DNA of 64,000 nucleotides, taken from positions 4,092,001 to 4,156,000 of the forward strand of contig NZ_CP042596.1 in NCBI RefSeq assembly GCF_009914315.1, given 5' to 3'. Shown one piece after another: positions 1 through 8,731 of the stretch. The DNA comes from Granulicella sp. WH15 (GTDB taxonomy: Bacteria > Acidobacteriota > Terriglobia > Terriglobales > Acidobacteriaceae). The notes under the pieces were generated by a model. It searched no databases, had not been told where the DNA came from, and saw nothing but the letters and a program-made list of their open reading frames with translations. The translations under genes and the position numbers were made by a program. The first letter of the stretch is position 1. Every line of letters starts with the position of its first letter.

Positions 1-983
1 TCAAGGCTCTCACCGTGCCGATCCGCGTCTTCGGCCACGACCTGACGGTGACGGCGAGCATCGGCATCAGCATGTTCCCGGACAGCACCACGCCGGATGA
101 GCTGATTCGTCACGCGGATATCGCGATGTATCGCAGCAAGACACTGGGGCGCAATGACATCGTCGAGTTCACGCCGGATCTGGGCCAGGAGCTGATGCAG
201 CGGCTGGCGATGGAGTCGGCGCTGCGCACGGCGATGGAGCGCGGCGAGTTCACCCTGATGTACCAGCCGCAGATCTCGCTCGACACCTTTGCGCTGACGG
301 GGCTGGAGGCTCTGATCCGCTGGAATAACCCCGATCTGGGGCTGGTGATGCCGGTCGACTTCATCCCCATTGCGGAGGAGACGGGGCTCATCGTCGAGAT
401 CGGCGCGTGGGCCGTGCGCACGGCGTGCCGGGAGATAGCGGAGCTGGAGCGCGAGCTGGGACAGCCGCTGATGGTCGCGGTCAACGTCTCACCACGGCAG
501 GTGCACCAGCAGAACTTTCAGGCGACGATTGAATCGGCGTTGGCAGAGAGCGGGCTGAACCCGCGCAGCCTCGAGGTGGAGATCACCGAGCACCTGCTGA
601 TGCGGGACTCGGAGGAGTCGCTCGGCATCATCGAGCGGATACAGGCGCTGGGTGTGACCACGGCCATCGACGACTTCGGCACGGGCTTCTCGAACATGTC
701 GTACATCACGCGGTTCAAGGTGGATCGCCTGAAGATCGACCGCTCGTTCGTCTCGCGATGTGTGGAGGACGAGAACAGTCTGGCGGTGACGACTGCGATC
801 ATTGCCCTGGCGCACAGTTTGAATATGCGTGTGGTGGCCGAGGGCGTGGAGAGCGCGGATCAGGCGGTTATGCTGCGCAACCTGGGATGTGATTTTGCGC
901 AGGGATATCTGTACTCGCGGCCGCTGGATCGTCAGGCATTGAAGGAGTATGCGTCTTTGTGGCAGCAGCAGATCTCTCTGTAG
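1..983 (+). CDS. GGDEF-EAL domain protein, C-terminal part (c-di-GMP phosphodiesterase)
   Basis: The gene enters from the left edge, so its N-terminus is missing. The first ~55 residues are the tail of a GGDEF domain (the stretch with SIGISMFP and ADIAMYRSK). The rest is a complete EAL domain. The catalytic set is visible: EALIRW, the Asn of VNVSPRQ, the Glu of EITEHLL, DDFGTGFSN, the Lys of LKIDRSF and the Glu of VVAEGVES. From family knowledge, an EAL domain with all of these residues hydrolyses cyclic di-GMP to pGpG. The GGDEF motif itself lies outside the window, so cyclase activity cannot be judged. Repeat module A begins one base after the TAG stop. Confidence 0.9.
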   Translation, partial: KALTVPIRVFGHDLTVTASIGISMFPDSTTPDELIRHADIAMYRSKTLGRNDIVEFTPDLGQELMQRLAMESALRTAMERGEFTLMYQPQISLDTFALTGLEALIRWNNPDLGLVMPVDFIPIAEETGLIVEIGAWAVRTACREIAELERELGQPLMVAVNVSPRQVHQQNFQATIESALAESGLNPRSLEVEITEHLLMRDSEESLGIIERIQALGVTTAIDDFGTGFSNMSYITRFKVDRLKIDRSFVSRCVEDENSLAVTTAIIALAHSLNMRVVAEGVESADQAVMLRNLGCDFAQGYLYSRPLDRQALKEYASLWQQQISL

Positions 984-1146
984 GCACTTCGCGCGGTTCT
1001 CGGGGCTGCATGGGGAAGTGATCTTCTGAGGGACTCCCTCTGGTCGTCGGCGAAGATTTTATTCCCGGCCAGCGGGAGGATCATGCGAAGCCCTAAAAAG
1101 GCGTGCAAACGCCTGCGCAGCGAGCCCGTCCGGCAGGACAAGCCAC
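984..1146. repeat. Composite intergenic repeat, modules A + B + inverted C
   Basis: The repeat begins directly after the EAL stop codon. Module A (starting CACTTCGCGCGGTTCTCGG, with CTTCTGAGG) leads into a degenerate copy of the module B inverted repeat (ending GCGGGAGGATC). This is followed by module C in inverse orientation (AAAAAGGCGTGCAAACGCC then CCGTCCGGCAGGACAAG). The same modules recur at 7.7, 19.0, 21.9, 31.5, 42.0, 47.9 and 55.4 kb. It fills the gap to the acylase gene, with little room left for that gene's promoter. Confidence 0.85.
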
Positions 1147-1189
1147 GATAGGATAGAACCCATCAGCATTGAACGAGGTATCTTCCATC

Positions 1190-3433
1190 ATGTCTCTGCC
1201 CCGCCGGGCTGCAAGTCTTCTCTTCGTGGCCACGCTGCTGGCCGCAGCCTCTTCCCCATCATTCGCCGCATCGGCTCCGACGCAGGACGAGTTGACACGC
1301 TGGAAGGCGCAAGCGCAGCGCGTCTCCATCGTGCGCGACGACTGGGGCATCGCGCACGTCTACGGCAAGACCGACGCCGACGCGGTCTTTGGCATGGTCT
1401 ACGCGCAGGCTGAAGACGATCTTCCGCGCGTCGAGACCAACTACCTGAACGCGATGGGACGACTCGCCGAGGCTGAGGGCGAGAGCAAGATCTACCAGGA
1501 TCTGCGGATGAAACTCTTCATCGACCCGGTAGAGTTGAAGCGCGAGTATGCCGCCAGCCCGGCCTGGCTGAAGTCGTTGATGGACGCGTTTGCCGACGGC
1601 CTGAACTTCTACCTCGCGACTCATCCGCAGGCCAAGCCGCGCGTGATTCAACACTACGAGCCGTGGATGGCGCTATCGTTCACCGAGGGCAGCATCGGCG
1701 GAGATATCGAGCGCGTGAACCTGACGAAGCTCGAAGCGCTCTACGGCAAAGACCAGGCAGCCACGCTCGAAGAGCACGCCGCGCTGCCCGTTGCTACCGC
1801 GCCGCTGATCGCCTCTACAGACGACGGAGAGTTTGCGGAGCCTCGTGGCTCGAACGGTATGGCTATTGCACCTGCAAACACACGCGATCATCACGCGCTG
1901 CTGCTCATCAATCCGCATACCTCGTTCTTCTTCCGCTCGGAGCTGCAGATGGCCAGCGACGAGGGTTTGAACGCGTACGGCGCGGTGACGTGGGGACAGT
2001 TCTTTATCTACCAGGGCTTCAACGACCGCGTGGGGTGGATGCACACCTCGAGCGGCGTGGACGCGGTCGATGAGTACCTCGAGACCATTGTGCGCAAGGA
2101 TGGCCGATACTGGATGAAGTATGGCAACGAGTTGAAGCCGCTCGAAGCGAAGCAGATCACGGTTCCCTACCGCACCGAACACGGCATGGCCGAGAAGCGG
2201 TTCACCATATACCGCAGCATTCACGGGCCAATCGTGCGCGCCGAGGGAGGACGCTGGGTGAGCATACGCCTGATGCAGAAGCACGTGGAGGCGCTGACGC
2301 AGTCGTACATACGCACCAAGGCGAGGAGCTACAAGGAGTTTCGTCAGACTCTGGAGTTGAAGGCAAACTCCTCGAACAACACCATCTTCGCCGATGCCGA
2401 CGGCAACATCGCCTACTTCCACGGCAACTTCATTCCGCGGCGCGAGACCCGATTCGACTGGACGAAGCCCGTTGATGGCAGCGATCCGGCGACCGACTGG
2501 AAGGGTCTGCTTACGGTGAACGAGTTGCCTCAGTTGCTGAACCCCGCGAGCGGCTGGCTGTATAACTCGAACAACTGGCCGTGGTCCGGCGCGGGCGAGA
2601 GCAGCCTGAAGCAGAAGGACTTTCCCGCATACGTCGAGATGGGGCACGAGTCGGCGCGCGGCCTGCACGCCATCCGTGTGCTCGAAGGCAAGAAGGACTT
2701 CACGCTCGATTCGCTGCGTGCGGCTGCGTATGACAGCTATCTGCCGTGGTTCTCGGAGACGCTGCCAACACTGATAAAAGCATGGGATGAGCTGCCCGCG
2801 AGCGATGCGCGCAAACCCGCTCTGGCCGTGCAGATTGCGCTGCTGCGCAAGTGGGACCTGCGCTGGGGCGTGGACTCCATCGCGACCTCTCTGGCTGTGT
2901 TCTGGGGCGAGGAGATTCGCCGCCAGGTGAACGATGCAGCCACTGCCGCAGGACTGCTGCCGGAGGATTACATCGCGCAGAAAGCCGCGCCAACACAGAT
3001 GTTACAGGCACTCAGCACAGCCTCCAACAAGCTGACCGAGGGCTTCGGCAAGTGGCAGACGCCGTGGGGCGAGATCAACCGATACCAGCGGCTGAACGGC
3101 GCGCTGGTGCAGCCCTTCAACGACGCAGGCCCCAGCATTCCTGTCGGCTTTACATCTGCGGTGTGGGGCTCGCTGGCGTCGTTCGGCGCGCACGCCTACC
3201 CGGGCACGAAGCGTTGGTATGGAACGCTGGGCAACAGCTTCGTTGCTGTAGTCGAGTTCGGCGACAAGGTGCGCGCACGCGCTGTAACAGCGGGCGGCGA
3301 GAGCGGCGATCCGTCCTCCCCGCACTTCAACGACCAGGCCAAACGCTACAACACGGGCGATCTGCGCGAGGTGTACTTCTACCGCTCGCAGGTGGCTGAG
3401 CATACGCAGCGCGAGTATCACCCGGGTAGCTAA
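1190..3433 (+). CDS. Penicillin acylase family amidase (secreted Ntn hydrolase)
   Basis: I chose the ATG at 1190 over an upstream TTG at 1169. It puts GAGGT about 10 bases upstream and gives a clean signal peptide (MSLPRRAASLLF...SFAAS). The mature protein has the penicillin-acylase layout. The alpha part carries RDDWGIAHVYG and MVYAQAEDD. It is followed by the autoprocessing site GSNGMAIAP, where Ser221 would become the N-terminal nucleophile of the beta chain, then LLINPHTSF. Family members cleave amide bonds of penicillins, cephalosporins or N-acyl-homoserine lactones after self-cleavage in the periplasm. The substrate cannot be told from sequence. The length (747 residues) suits a full-length precursor. 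It appears to be a single-gene unit. Confidence 0.9.
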   Translation: MSLPRRAASLLFVATLLAAASSPSFAASAPTQDELTRWKAQAQRVSIVRDDWGIAHVYGKTDADAVFGMVYAQAEDDLPRVETNYLNAMGRLAEAEGESKIYQDLRMKLFIDPVELKREYAASPAWLKSLMDAFADGLNFYLATHPQAKPRVIQHYEPWMALSFTEGSIGGDIERVNLTKLEALYGKDQAATLEEHAALPVATAPLIASTDDGEFAEPRGSNGMAIAPANTRDHHALLLINPHTSFFFRSELQMASDEGLNAYGAVTWGQFFIYQGFNDRVGWMHTSSGVDAVDEYLETIVRKDGRYWMKYGNELKPLEAKQITVPYRTEHGMAEKRFTIYRSIHGPIVRAEGGRWVSIRLMQKHVEALTQSYIRTKARSYKEFRQTLELKANSSNNTIFADADGNIAYFHGNFIPRRETRFDWTKPVDGSDPATDWKGLLTVNELPQLLNPASGWLYNSNNWPWSGAGESSLKQKDFPAYVEMGHESARGLHAIRVLEGKKDFTLDSLRAAAYDSYLPWFSETLPTLIKAWDELPASDARKPALAVQIALLRKWDLRWGVDSIATSLAVFWGEEIRRQVNDAATAAGLLPEDYIAQKAAPTQMLQALSTASNKLTEGFGKWQTPWGEINRYQRLNGALVQPFNDAGPSIPVGFTSAVWGSLASFGAHAYPGTKRWYGTLGNSFVAVVEFGDKVRARAVTAGGESGDPSSPHFNDQAKRYNTGDLREVYFYRSQVAEHTQREYHPGS

Positions 3434-3521
3434 AAAGAGACATTATCTCTGCTCGAATACCGTTCAATATTTTTTCTCTCCATGCGACCCCTCGAATCGC
3501 ATTTGCGTCTAAAAATCCAAG

Positions 3522-4541
3522 ATGCAGAGGCGACGTCCAAGTAGCTTTGGGTTGCGCATATGCGCGTACGGATTGGCAGCACTGATGGTGCTGAGCAGCA
3601 GGTGTGTGCACGCCGAGATCACGGTTCTGCTCGGCGAGCCGTTCGGTAGCTTCGGAGCTATGATGCCGGTGGGCCACGCCGCGATATACCTCGATCGCGT
3701 GTGTGCGGATGGGCCGCTACGGCTGCGGATGTGCGAGATCGGCGAGCCGCAGGGTGTGGTCATCGCCCGCTACCATCGCATCGGTCAGATCGACTGGATC
3801 GCCACGCCGGTGATGCAGTTCTTCTACGCGACCGACGACCCCAAAGAGATTCCCGCCTATGCCACGCCCGAGATTGCATGGGCCATGAGAGAACGCTACC
3901 GTCGGCGTTACATATTAGAAATTGTGCCCGACGGCAACGAGAAGCTGAAGGCCACCGACGAGTGGTGGGAGACGGCGGGCAACGCCTACAACCGCCGCTT
4001 CTGGGGATACCAGATCGCGACCACCGAGGAGCAGGACGAGGCCTTCGTGCGCACCATGAACGCTGACAGCAACCACCACAGCTATCGCATGAACAACAAC
4101 AACTGCGCGGACTTTGCCGCCAACATGGTGAACCTGTACTTCCCCGGCTCGGTGCGCCGAGACCGTATTGCCGACTTCGGATGGATGACACCGAAACAGG
4201 TGGCGCGCAGCGTCGCCAACTTCGGTAAGGCGCACCCGGAGGCGCATCTGCGCGTGATCGAGGTGCCGCAGGTTCCCGGCTCGCTAAAGCGCAGCAAGCC
4301 CGTGCGCGGAGCGTCCGAGACGGCGTTGAAGTCGAAGCGATATCTCGCAGCGCTGCTGGTGCTGCAACCGGAGATCGTGGCCGTCTCGGCGGTGCTGTAT
4401 CTCGACCACGGCCGCTGGACGGTGGGCAAAGAGGCCGAGACGATCACGGCCGAGAATCTGGCCAAGGTACCTTCCACGACGGTCGCAACGGGCGAGACCG
4501 AGGCCAACAAAACCAACGGGGACAAACGCTCTATGCAATAA
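3522..4541 (+). CDS. Secreted protein with papain-like (permuted NlpC/P60-type) His-Cys motifs
   Basis: A 339-residue protein with an N-terminal signal peptide ending near RCVHAEI. Two motifs stand out: GHAAIYL with His52, and MNNNNCADFAAN with Cys195. A His followed later by a Cys at the start of a helix is the order seen in circularly permuted papain folds (YiiX/LRAT/DUF4105-like), in contrast to standard NlpC/P60. I infer a periplasmic thiol hydrolase, possibly acting on peptidoglycan peptides or acyl groups. The exact family is not certain. The C-terminal ~100 residues are Ala/Thr-rich and look less structured. It is followed by a strong hairpin at 4551-4582 and is convergent with the next gene. 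Confidence 0.65.
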   Translation: MQRRRPSSFGLRICAYGLAALMVLSSRCVHAEITVLLGEPFGSFGAMMPVGHAAIYLDRVCADGPLRLRMCEIGEPQGVVIARYHRIGQIDWIATPVMQFFYATDDPKEIPAYATPEIAWAMRERYRRRYILEIVPDGNEKLKATDEWWETAGNAYNRRFWGYQIATTEEQDEAFVRTMNADSNHHSYRMNNNNCADFAANMVNLYFPGSVRRDRIADFGWMTPKQVARSVANFGKAHPEAHLRVIEVPQVPGSLKRSKPVRGASETALKSKRYLAALLVLQPEIVAVSAVLYLDHGRWTVGKEAETITAENLAKVPSTTVATGETEANKTNGDKRSMQ

Positions 4542-4550
4542 GGCAAAGCA

Positions 4551-4582
4551 AGACGGCAGGACCGCACTGGCTCCTGCCGTCT
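4551..4582. terminator. Perfect 11-bp hairpin between convergent genes
   Basis: Arms AGACGGCAGGA (4551-4561) and TCCTGCCGTCT (4572-4582) pair perfectly around a 10-base loop. It lies 10 bases after the 339-residue gene's stop and 21 bases after the end of the converging yciF-like gene. There is only a short pyrimidine stretch after the + strand arm, so termination is plausible but not proven. Confidence 0.6.
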
Positions 4583-4603
4583 CAACCTTTCCCTTGCTGT
4601 AGA

Positions 4604-5107
4604 TCAGGCGGCGGCAAAGGAGTTGACGGTGAGTGAGATGTCCGTGAGCGTCTGGTCCGCGGCTCCCTCCTCAGACTCGATCATCTCCAGGATGGCCGCG
4701 TCCTCGGCGAGATCGAGCAGCTCCGCCCAGCGCCGCAGCGTGCCATAGACGGCGATCTCGTGATGCTCCACCTGCTGGGCCGCGCCGATAAGCGCGATAT
4801 CGCGGATCGTCGGCTCGACGACATCCCTGATGGTGTCCGACGCCTCCGTCGTCAGGCCGTTGATGACCTTGCAGGTCTCGGTGCGGCTGTCGCCGGTGTG
4901 CTTCCACACCAGCTTCTCCACCATGCGGACGTGGCCCCTGGTCTCCTCCAGATGGCTGCTGAGAGCCGTTGCCAGGTCAGGGTCCGTGGACTGTTCGATC
5001 AGGTCGGGCAGCGCCTTGGTGATCTTCTGCTCCATGTCCAGAGCCTTCTTCAGATTGCTGATGTAAAGCGTGCGCAGGTCTTCGATATTTGCCGAGAATA
5101 CCTTCAT
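4604..5107 (-). CDS. YciF/YciE-type ferritin-like protein (DUF892)
   Basis: The start is taken at the ATG at 5107 (MKVFSANIEDLRTLYISNL). It has GAAGG six bases upstream and gives 167 residues, the normal size for DUF892. The frame stays open for 100 codons further upstream, but that extension has no family resemblance. The domain is a four-helix ferritin-like fold. Typical elements are LKKALDMEQKITKALPDLI, SSHLEETRGHV, and AAQQVEHHEIAVYGTLRRWA with the paired His residues. YciF-type proteins are linked to stress responses in enterics; the biochemical role is unsettled. It stands alone here. Confidence 0.88.
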   Translation of the reverse strand: MKVFSANIEDLRTLYISNLKKALDMEQKITKALPDLIEQSTDPDLATALSSHLEETRGHVRMVEKLVWKHTGDSRTETCKVINGLTTEASDTIRDVVEPTIRDIALIGAAQQVEHHEIAVYGTLRRWAELLDLAEDAAILEMIESEEGAADQTLTDISLTVNSFAAA

Positions 5108-5528
5108 AGTGAACCTTCTTCCCTTGGGTTGACGTTCGTTTCCGATGACGTTCGCCAGCGTCGCAGCCACTGTCTGACGTGGTTCTGCGGGACGCTTGTG
5201 CAGGTCTTGATCCAGATCTGGTCCAGCTTGCTTCCACCTGATGCGGCAGCAGCTCATCGTCTCCGGGATTGGCGTTCGCAGCCCTGTCGTGCTCGGCTCC
5301 TCCATCCCGGGCCGCACTCCGTCTTTCTGCGTGCTTGTGATGCAGCCCTGGCCTCGCGAGGTTTGCCTGCGCTTGTGCAAAACCTCATGGAAAGAACCGA
5401 AGCACAATCAATCCAAACCACAAGAAGTTACAATTCCGAAGATGCCCCGTGCGACAGATATGGCGCGACAAGATGGCCGCTCCGGCCAAGTGCCCGGCTG
5501 GCTCAATTTACCTCTGTGAGGATCTACG
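5108..5528. other. 421-bp gap without a supported gene
   Basis: It lies between the divergent yciF-like and iclR genes. Open frames exist on both strands (for example 5241-5519 on +), but none has a ribosome site, a family resemblance or good codon pattern. It presumably holds the two divergent promoters. The stretch near 5400-5450 is AT-richer. I see no convincing -35/-10 pair and none of the repeat modules. Confidence 0.5.
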
Positions 5529-6296
5529 ATGGCCGTTCCACGCAAGGCATACCCAACTCCGGCGCTCGAAAAAGGACTCGACATCCTCGAGCTGTTCGCG
5601 CGGGAGCCGATGGGGCTGACCAAGAGCGAGGTGGCGCGGCGGCTGGAGCGCTCCGTCTCCGAGATCTTCCGGATGCTGCTCTGCCTCGAAGAGCGCGGCT
5701 ACATTGCACGTGCCGAGGGCGACGACCGCTTTCGCCTGACCCTGCGCCTCTTCCACCTGGCGCAGGAGCACCCGCCCACCAAGCGCCTCATCGCCGAGGC
5801 CGAGCCGATCATGCAGGACGTCGCCCATAAACTGCGGCAGTCCTGCCATCTCGGTGTGCTGAACGATGCCAACGTGGTCATTCTCGCGCAGGTTGATTCG
5901 CCCATCAGCCCCGGTTTCTCCGTGCGTCCCGGCTCCGTCGTGGACCTGATGCGCGCCGCCAGCGGCCACGTCATCCTCTCGTTTCTCTCGGACCACGCCA
6001 GAACCCGCGTGCTGGAGCAGTGGCAGGGAAACACACACAGCAAGGTGCCGCGCGACCTTGAGACGCATCTGCGCAGCATCCGCAAACGTGGCTTTGAGGA
6101 GCGCGAGAGCTACGAGATCCAGGGCGTCATCAACGTCAGCTTTCCCGTGTTGGATGAGCGGCACACGGCTATCGCCGCGCTCACCGTACCCTACCTGGCG
6201 CGCATCGGCGAGTCCATCGATGTGAAGACCGTACGGGCCATACTCAAGACAGCCAGCGAGCGACTCTCGTCCGAGATGGGCTTCAAGATCGCTTGA
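5529..6296 (+). CDS. IclR-family transcriptional regulator
   Basis: 255 residues, ATG preceded by GAGGA at six bases. The N-terminal winged helix-turn-helix runs over residues ~12-75 (ALEKGLDILELFAREP, LTKSEVARRLERSVSEIFRML, YIARAEGDDRFRLTLRLF). The IclR effector-binding domain follows, with LRQSCHLGVL, GSVVDLMRAASGHVILSF and FPVLDERHTAIAALTVPYL. IclR proteins bind short palindromes and respond to small carboxylates or sugar acids. The gene ends 16 bases from the end of the converging L-fuconate dehydratase gene, so that gene is the obvious candidate target. A near-palindrome lies inside its promoter (7679-7690). Confidence 0.9.
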   Translation: MAVPRKAYPTPALEKGLDILELFAREPMGLTKSEVARRLERSVSEIFRMLLCLEERGYIARAEGDDRFRLTLRLFHLAQEHPPTKRLIAEAEPIMQDVAHKLRQSCHLGVLNDANVVILAQVDSPISPGFSVRPGSVVDLMRAASGHVILSFLSDHARTRVLEQWQGNTHSKVPRDLETHLRSIRKRGFEERESYEIQGVINVSFPVLDERHTAIAALTVPYLARIGESIDVKTVRAILKTASERLSSEMGFKIA

Positions 6297-6312
6297 TCGT
6301 CCCCGTCGCTCG

Positions 6313-7608
6313 CTACTGCCAGGCCCTGCCGCCGGGGAAGCTGTAACGCTCCAGCGACTCGGGACGAACCTCGATGCTGTACCCCGGAGCCTCGGGCATC
6401 TGGTAGCGTCCGCGCACGATCCGAACCGGATGAACGAAGTGTTCGTGCAGGTGATCGACGTACTCGATCACGCGATTCTCCAGTTGCATCGAACCGCGCA
6501 GGTAGTCGAACGCGGAGAGATGCTGCACGTACTCGCATAGCCCTACGCCGCCCGCGTGCGGACAGACCGGAACGCCGAACTTCGCGGCCATCAGGATGAT
6601 GGCGAGGTTCTCATTGACGCCGCCGACACGGCAGCTATCGATCTGGCACACGTCGATCGAACCGGCCTGCAGCATCTGCTTGAACATGACACGATTGTGC
6701 GCGTGCTCGCCGGTGGCGATGCGGATCGGCGCTACCTCGCGGCGAATGCGGGCGTGCCCGAGGATGTCGTCCGGGCTCGTCGGCTCCTCCATCCACCACA
6801 CGTCCAGTTCCTTGAAACGCAGCGTGCGCTCAATCGCCTCGGCCACACTCCACTTCTGGTTGGCATCGAGCATCAGCTTGTTCTGCCAGCCGATCTCCTC
6901 GCGAACGATACGGCCTCGGCGCAGGTCGTCCACGGGATCGCCGCCGACCTTCAGCTTGAAGTGCGTCCAGCCCTCCGCAAGCCCCTCGCGGCAGAGACGC
7001 TGTATCTTCTCGTCGCTAAAGCCGAACCATCCGGCTGAGGTCGTATAAGCCTGATAGCCATCGCGCGTAAGCTGCTCGATCCGTGCCTCCATGCCGATGC
7101 GGCTCACACGCAGGTGCTCGAGCGCCTCGTCACGCGAGAGCGCATCGTCGATGTAGCGGAAGTCGATGGCGGAGACGATCTGCTCCGGCTCCATCTCGGC
7201 CAGCAATCGCCACAGCGGCTTGCCCTCCACCTTGGCGTAGAGGTCCCACACGGCGTTGATGAGCGCGGCGGTGGCGAGCTGGATGACGCCCTTCTCCGGG
7301 CCCAGCCAGCGGAACTGGCTCTCGTCGGTGAGCGTGCGCGAGAAGGCGCACATGTTCTCGGTCAGCGAGTGCAACGAGCGCCCCTTGATGAAGGTTGCGA
7401 GATAGTTCAGCGCGGAGACGCAGAGGTCGGTCCCGCGGCCCAGAGTGAACGTGAGTCCGTGGCCCTCGACGCCCGCGTCCGTCTCGAGGATGCAGTATGC
7501 GGCCGAGTAGTCCGGATCCTTGTTCACGGCATCAGACCCGATGCTCTCGCGGGAGGTGGGGAAACGAAGGTCGATGACCCGGACATTTTGGATCGTTACA
7601 TCTCGCAC
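6313..7608 (-). CDS. L-fuconate dehydratase (enolase superfamily)
   Basis: 431 residues, resembling L-fuconate dehydratases (FucD; ENOSF1 in animals), which turn L-fuconate into 2-keto-3-deoxy-L-fuconate in the non-phosphorylating L-fucose pathway. Family signatures visible: DVRFPTS-like N-terminus (VIDLRFPTSRESIGSDA), TTSAGWFGFSDEKI, the Lys acid/base pair region HFKLKVGG, metal ligands in LDANQKW, WMEEPTSPDD and IATGEHAHN, and the His base in VCPHAGGVGLCE. GTG start at 7608 is preceded by GAGG about 12 bases away, so a nearby start is possible. No other fucose genes are in the window. A promoter is visible at 7669-7696. Confidence 0.88.
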   Translation of the reverse strand: MRDVTIQNVRVIDLRFPTSRESIGSDAVNKDPDYSAAYCILETDAGVEGHGLTFTLGRGTDLCVSALNYLATFIKGRSLHSLTENMCAFSRTLTDESQFRWLGPEKGVIQLATAALINAVWDLYAKVEGKPLWRLLAEMEPEQIVSAIDFRYIDDALSRDEALEHLRVSRIGMEARIEQLTRDGYQAYTTSAGWFGFSDEKIQRLCREGLAEGWTHFKLKVGGDPVDDLRRGRIVREEIGWQNKLMLDANQKWSVAEAIERTLRFKELDVWWMEEPTSPDDILGHARIRREVAPIRIATGEHAHNRVMFKQMLQAGSIDVCQIDSCRVGGVNENLAIILMAAKFGVPVCPHAGGVGLCEYVQHLSAFDYLRGSMQLENRVIEYVDHLHEHFVHPVRIVRGRYQMPEAPGYSIEVRPESLERYSFPGGRAWQ

Positions 7609-7668
7609 GTACTGTCACATCCTCATTGAGCTGCCGCGGAAGGCGGTTCTCCGGGCGCGATCCAATCA

Positions 7669-7696
7669 ATTATCTGTGAACATATACGTTTGTCAA
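7669..7696 (-). promoter_or_regulatory. Sigma-70-type promoter of the L-fuconate dehydratase gene with internal near-palindrome
   Basis: On the minus strand a perfect TTGACA (7691-7696) is followed after 16 bases by GATAAT (7669-7674), about 60 bases upstream of the gene start. The spacer contains AACGTATATGTT (7679-7690), a near-palindrome with one mismatched pair. It would be well placed for a repressor, possibly the neighbouring IclR protein (inference). Confidence 0.6.
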
Positions 7697-7702
7697 TGAA
7701 AA

Positions 7703-7865
7703 GGTACTTCGTACCGTTCTCGGGGAGGTATTGGTGAATCAACAGCAAGGGTCCTCCCGCTGGTCGGAAACGAAAATCTCATTTCCGACCAACGGGAGGA
7801 CCACGGATACGCGCAGCGTCCAGGACCGCACGAAGTGCCGCCCGCCCGGCGTTAGGGCGCTTTTA
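7703..7865. repeat. Composite intergenic repeat, modules A-like + B + D
   Basis: An A-like start (TACTTCGTACCGTTCTCGG) leads to the best copy of module B: two 21-base arms at 7750-7770 and 7782-7802 that match at 20 of 21 positions around an 11-base loop (arm GGTCCTCCCGCTGGTCGGAA). Module D follows at 7809-7864, with three small hairpins (ACGC..GCGT, GCACGAAGTGC, GCCC..GGGC) and a T-tract at its end. It lies directly 3' of the dehydrogenase gene at 7871. Confidence 0.88.
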
Positions 7866-7870
7866 TGCTT

Positions 7871-8674
7871 TTACGCGCGCACCCCATAACGTGCAGCCGA
7901 TTCGCGGCGCGAGAGGTTAGGGCTAAGCGCGCGACGGGCGCTGTCGTACGCGTCCCAGTCCGCAATGTTGGGCAGCGCGGGAATCGTAATCAGCTCGTGC
8001 TGATCGAGTCCGGCCAGCGAAGCATCGACCATCTCCTCCGCCGTCATCACGATCTCGGCGGGCAGGTGGCTCAGCGGAATCCCCGAACGGTCCCAAAGCT
8101 CAGTGCTCGTCGCACCCGGAAGCACGGCCTGCACCTGGATGCCCTTGCTGCTCACCTCGTTGTGCAGCGCCTGCGTCAGGTTCACAACGTACGCCTTAGT
8201 GCCGCTATACGCGCCGTTCAGCATCTCAGGAGCCAGCGCGACGACGGAAGCAATGTTGATGATGAGCCCACTGGCACGCTCAAGAAAGCCGGGCAGCACA
8301 GCCGAGGTCAGGCGCGTCAGCGCCGTCACGTTGAGCTGGATCATGTTGTCGAGATCATCGGCCTTGGAATCGACGAGCTTAGCCCCGACGTTGAGGCCCG
8401 CGTTGTTGACCAGCGCCGTGATGGCCTTATCCGAGCGCAAGCGCTCTTCTACCTTCAGCAGATCCTGCCGGTTCGTCAGGTCGGCGGGGAGGACATCGAC
8501 CGTGCGGCCCGTCTTCGCGGTCAGGCTGGCTGCAAGATCCGTAAGCCGCTTCTGGTCGCGGGCGACGAGGATCAGGTTGTAACCGCGTTGGGCAAGGCGA
8601 TCGGCGTAGACTGCGCCGATGCCGGTTGAGGCTCCGGTGATGAGGGCGGTGCCTTTGGAGAGCTGAGCGTTCAT
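7871..8674 (-). CDS. Short-chain dehydrogenase/reductase (SDR)
   Basis: Start at ATG 8674 (MNAQLSKGTALITGAS), with GAGG six bases upstream. An in-frame start 15 codons earlier lacks a good site. 267 residues. Classical SDR features: TGASTGIG cofactor loop (residues ~12-19), NNAG at ~87-90, the Ser of NIASV, and YSGTK with catalytic Tyr and Lys. The basic residue VARDQKR after the second strand suggests NADP preference. Substrate unknown. It is the next minus-strand gene after the TetR regulator, and the 116-base gap holds an operator-like palindrome, so it is probably that regulator's target. Confidence 0.88.
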   Translation of the reverse strand: MNAQLSKGTALITGASTGIGAVYADRLAQRGYNLILVARDQKRLTDLAASLTAKTGRTVDVLPADLTNRQDLLKVEERLRSDKAITALVNNAGLNVGAKLVDSKADDLDNMIQLNVTALTRLTSAVLPGFLERASGLIINIASVVALAPEMLNGAYSGTKAYVVNLTQALHNEVSSKGIQVQAVLPGATSTELWDRSGIPLSHLPAEIVMTAEEMVDASLAGLDQHELITIPALPNIADWDAYDSARRALSPNLSRRESAARYGVRA

Positions 8675-8731
8675 GTGAGACCTCGGTGAATCGAAGATGT
8701 GAGTCAAGGTTTCTGACACGCTTACTTAGAG

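Noticed and set aside
5108..5407. N-terminal 100-codon extension of the YciF-like protein
   Set aside because: The DUF892 domain and a strong ribosome site both start at 5107; the extension resembles no protein.
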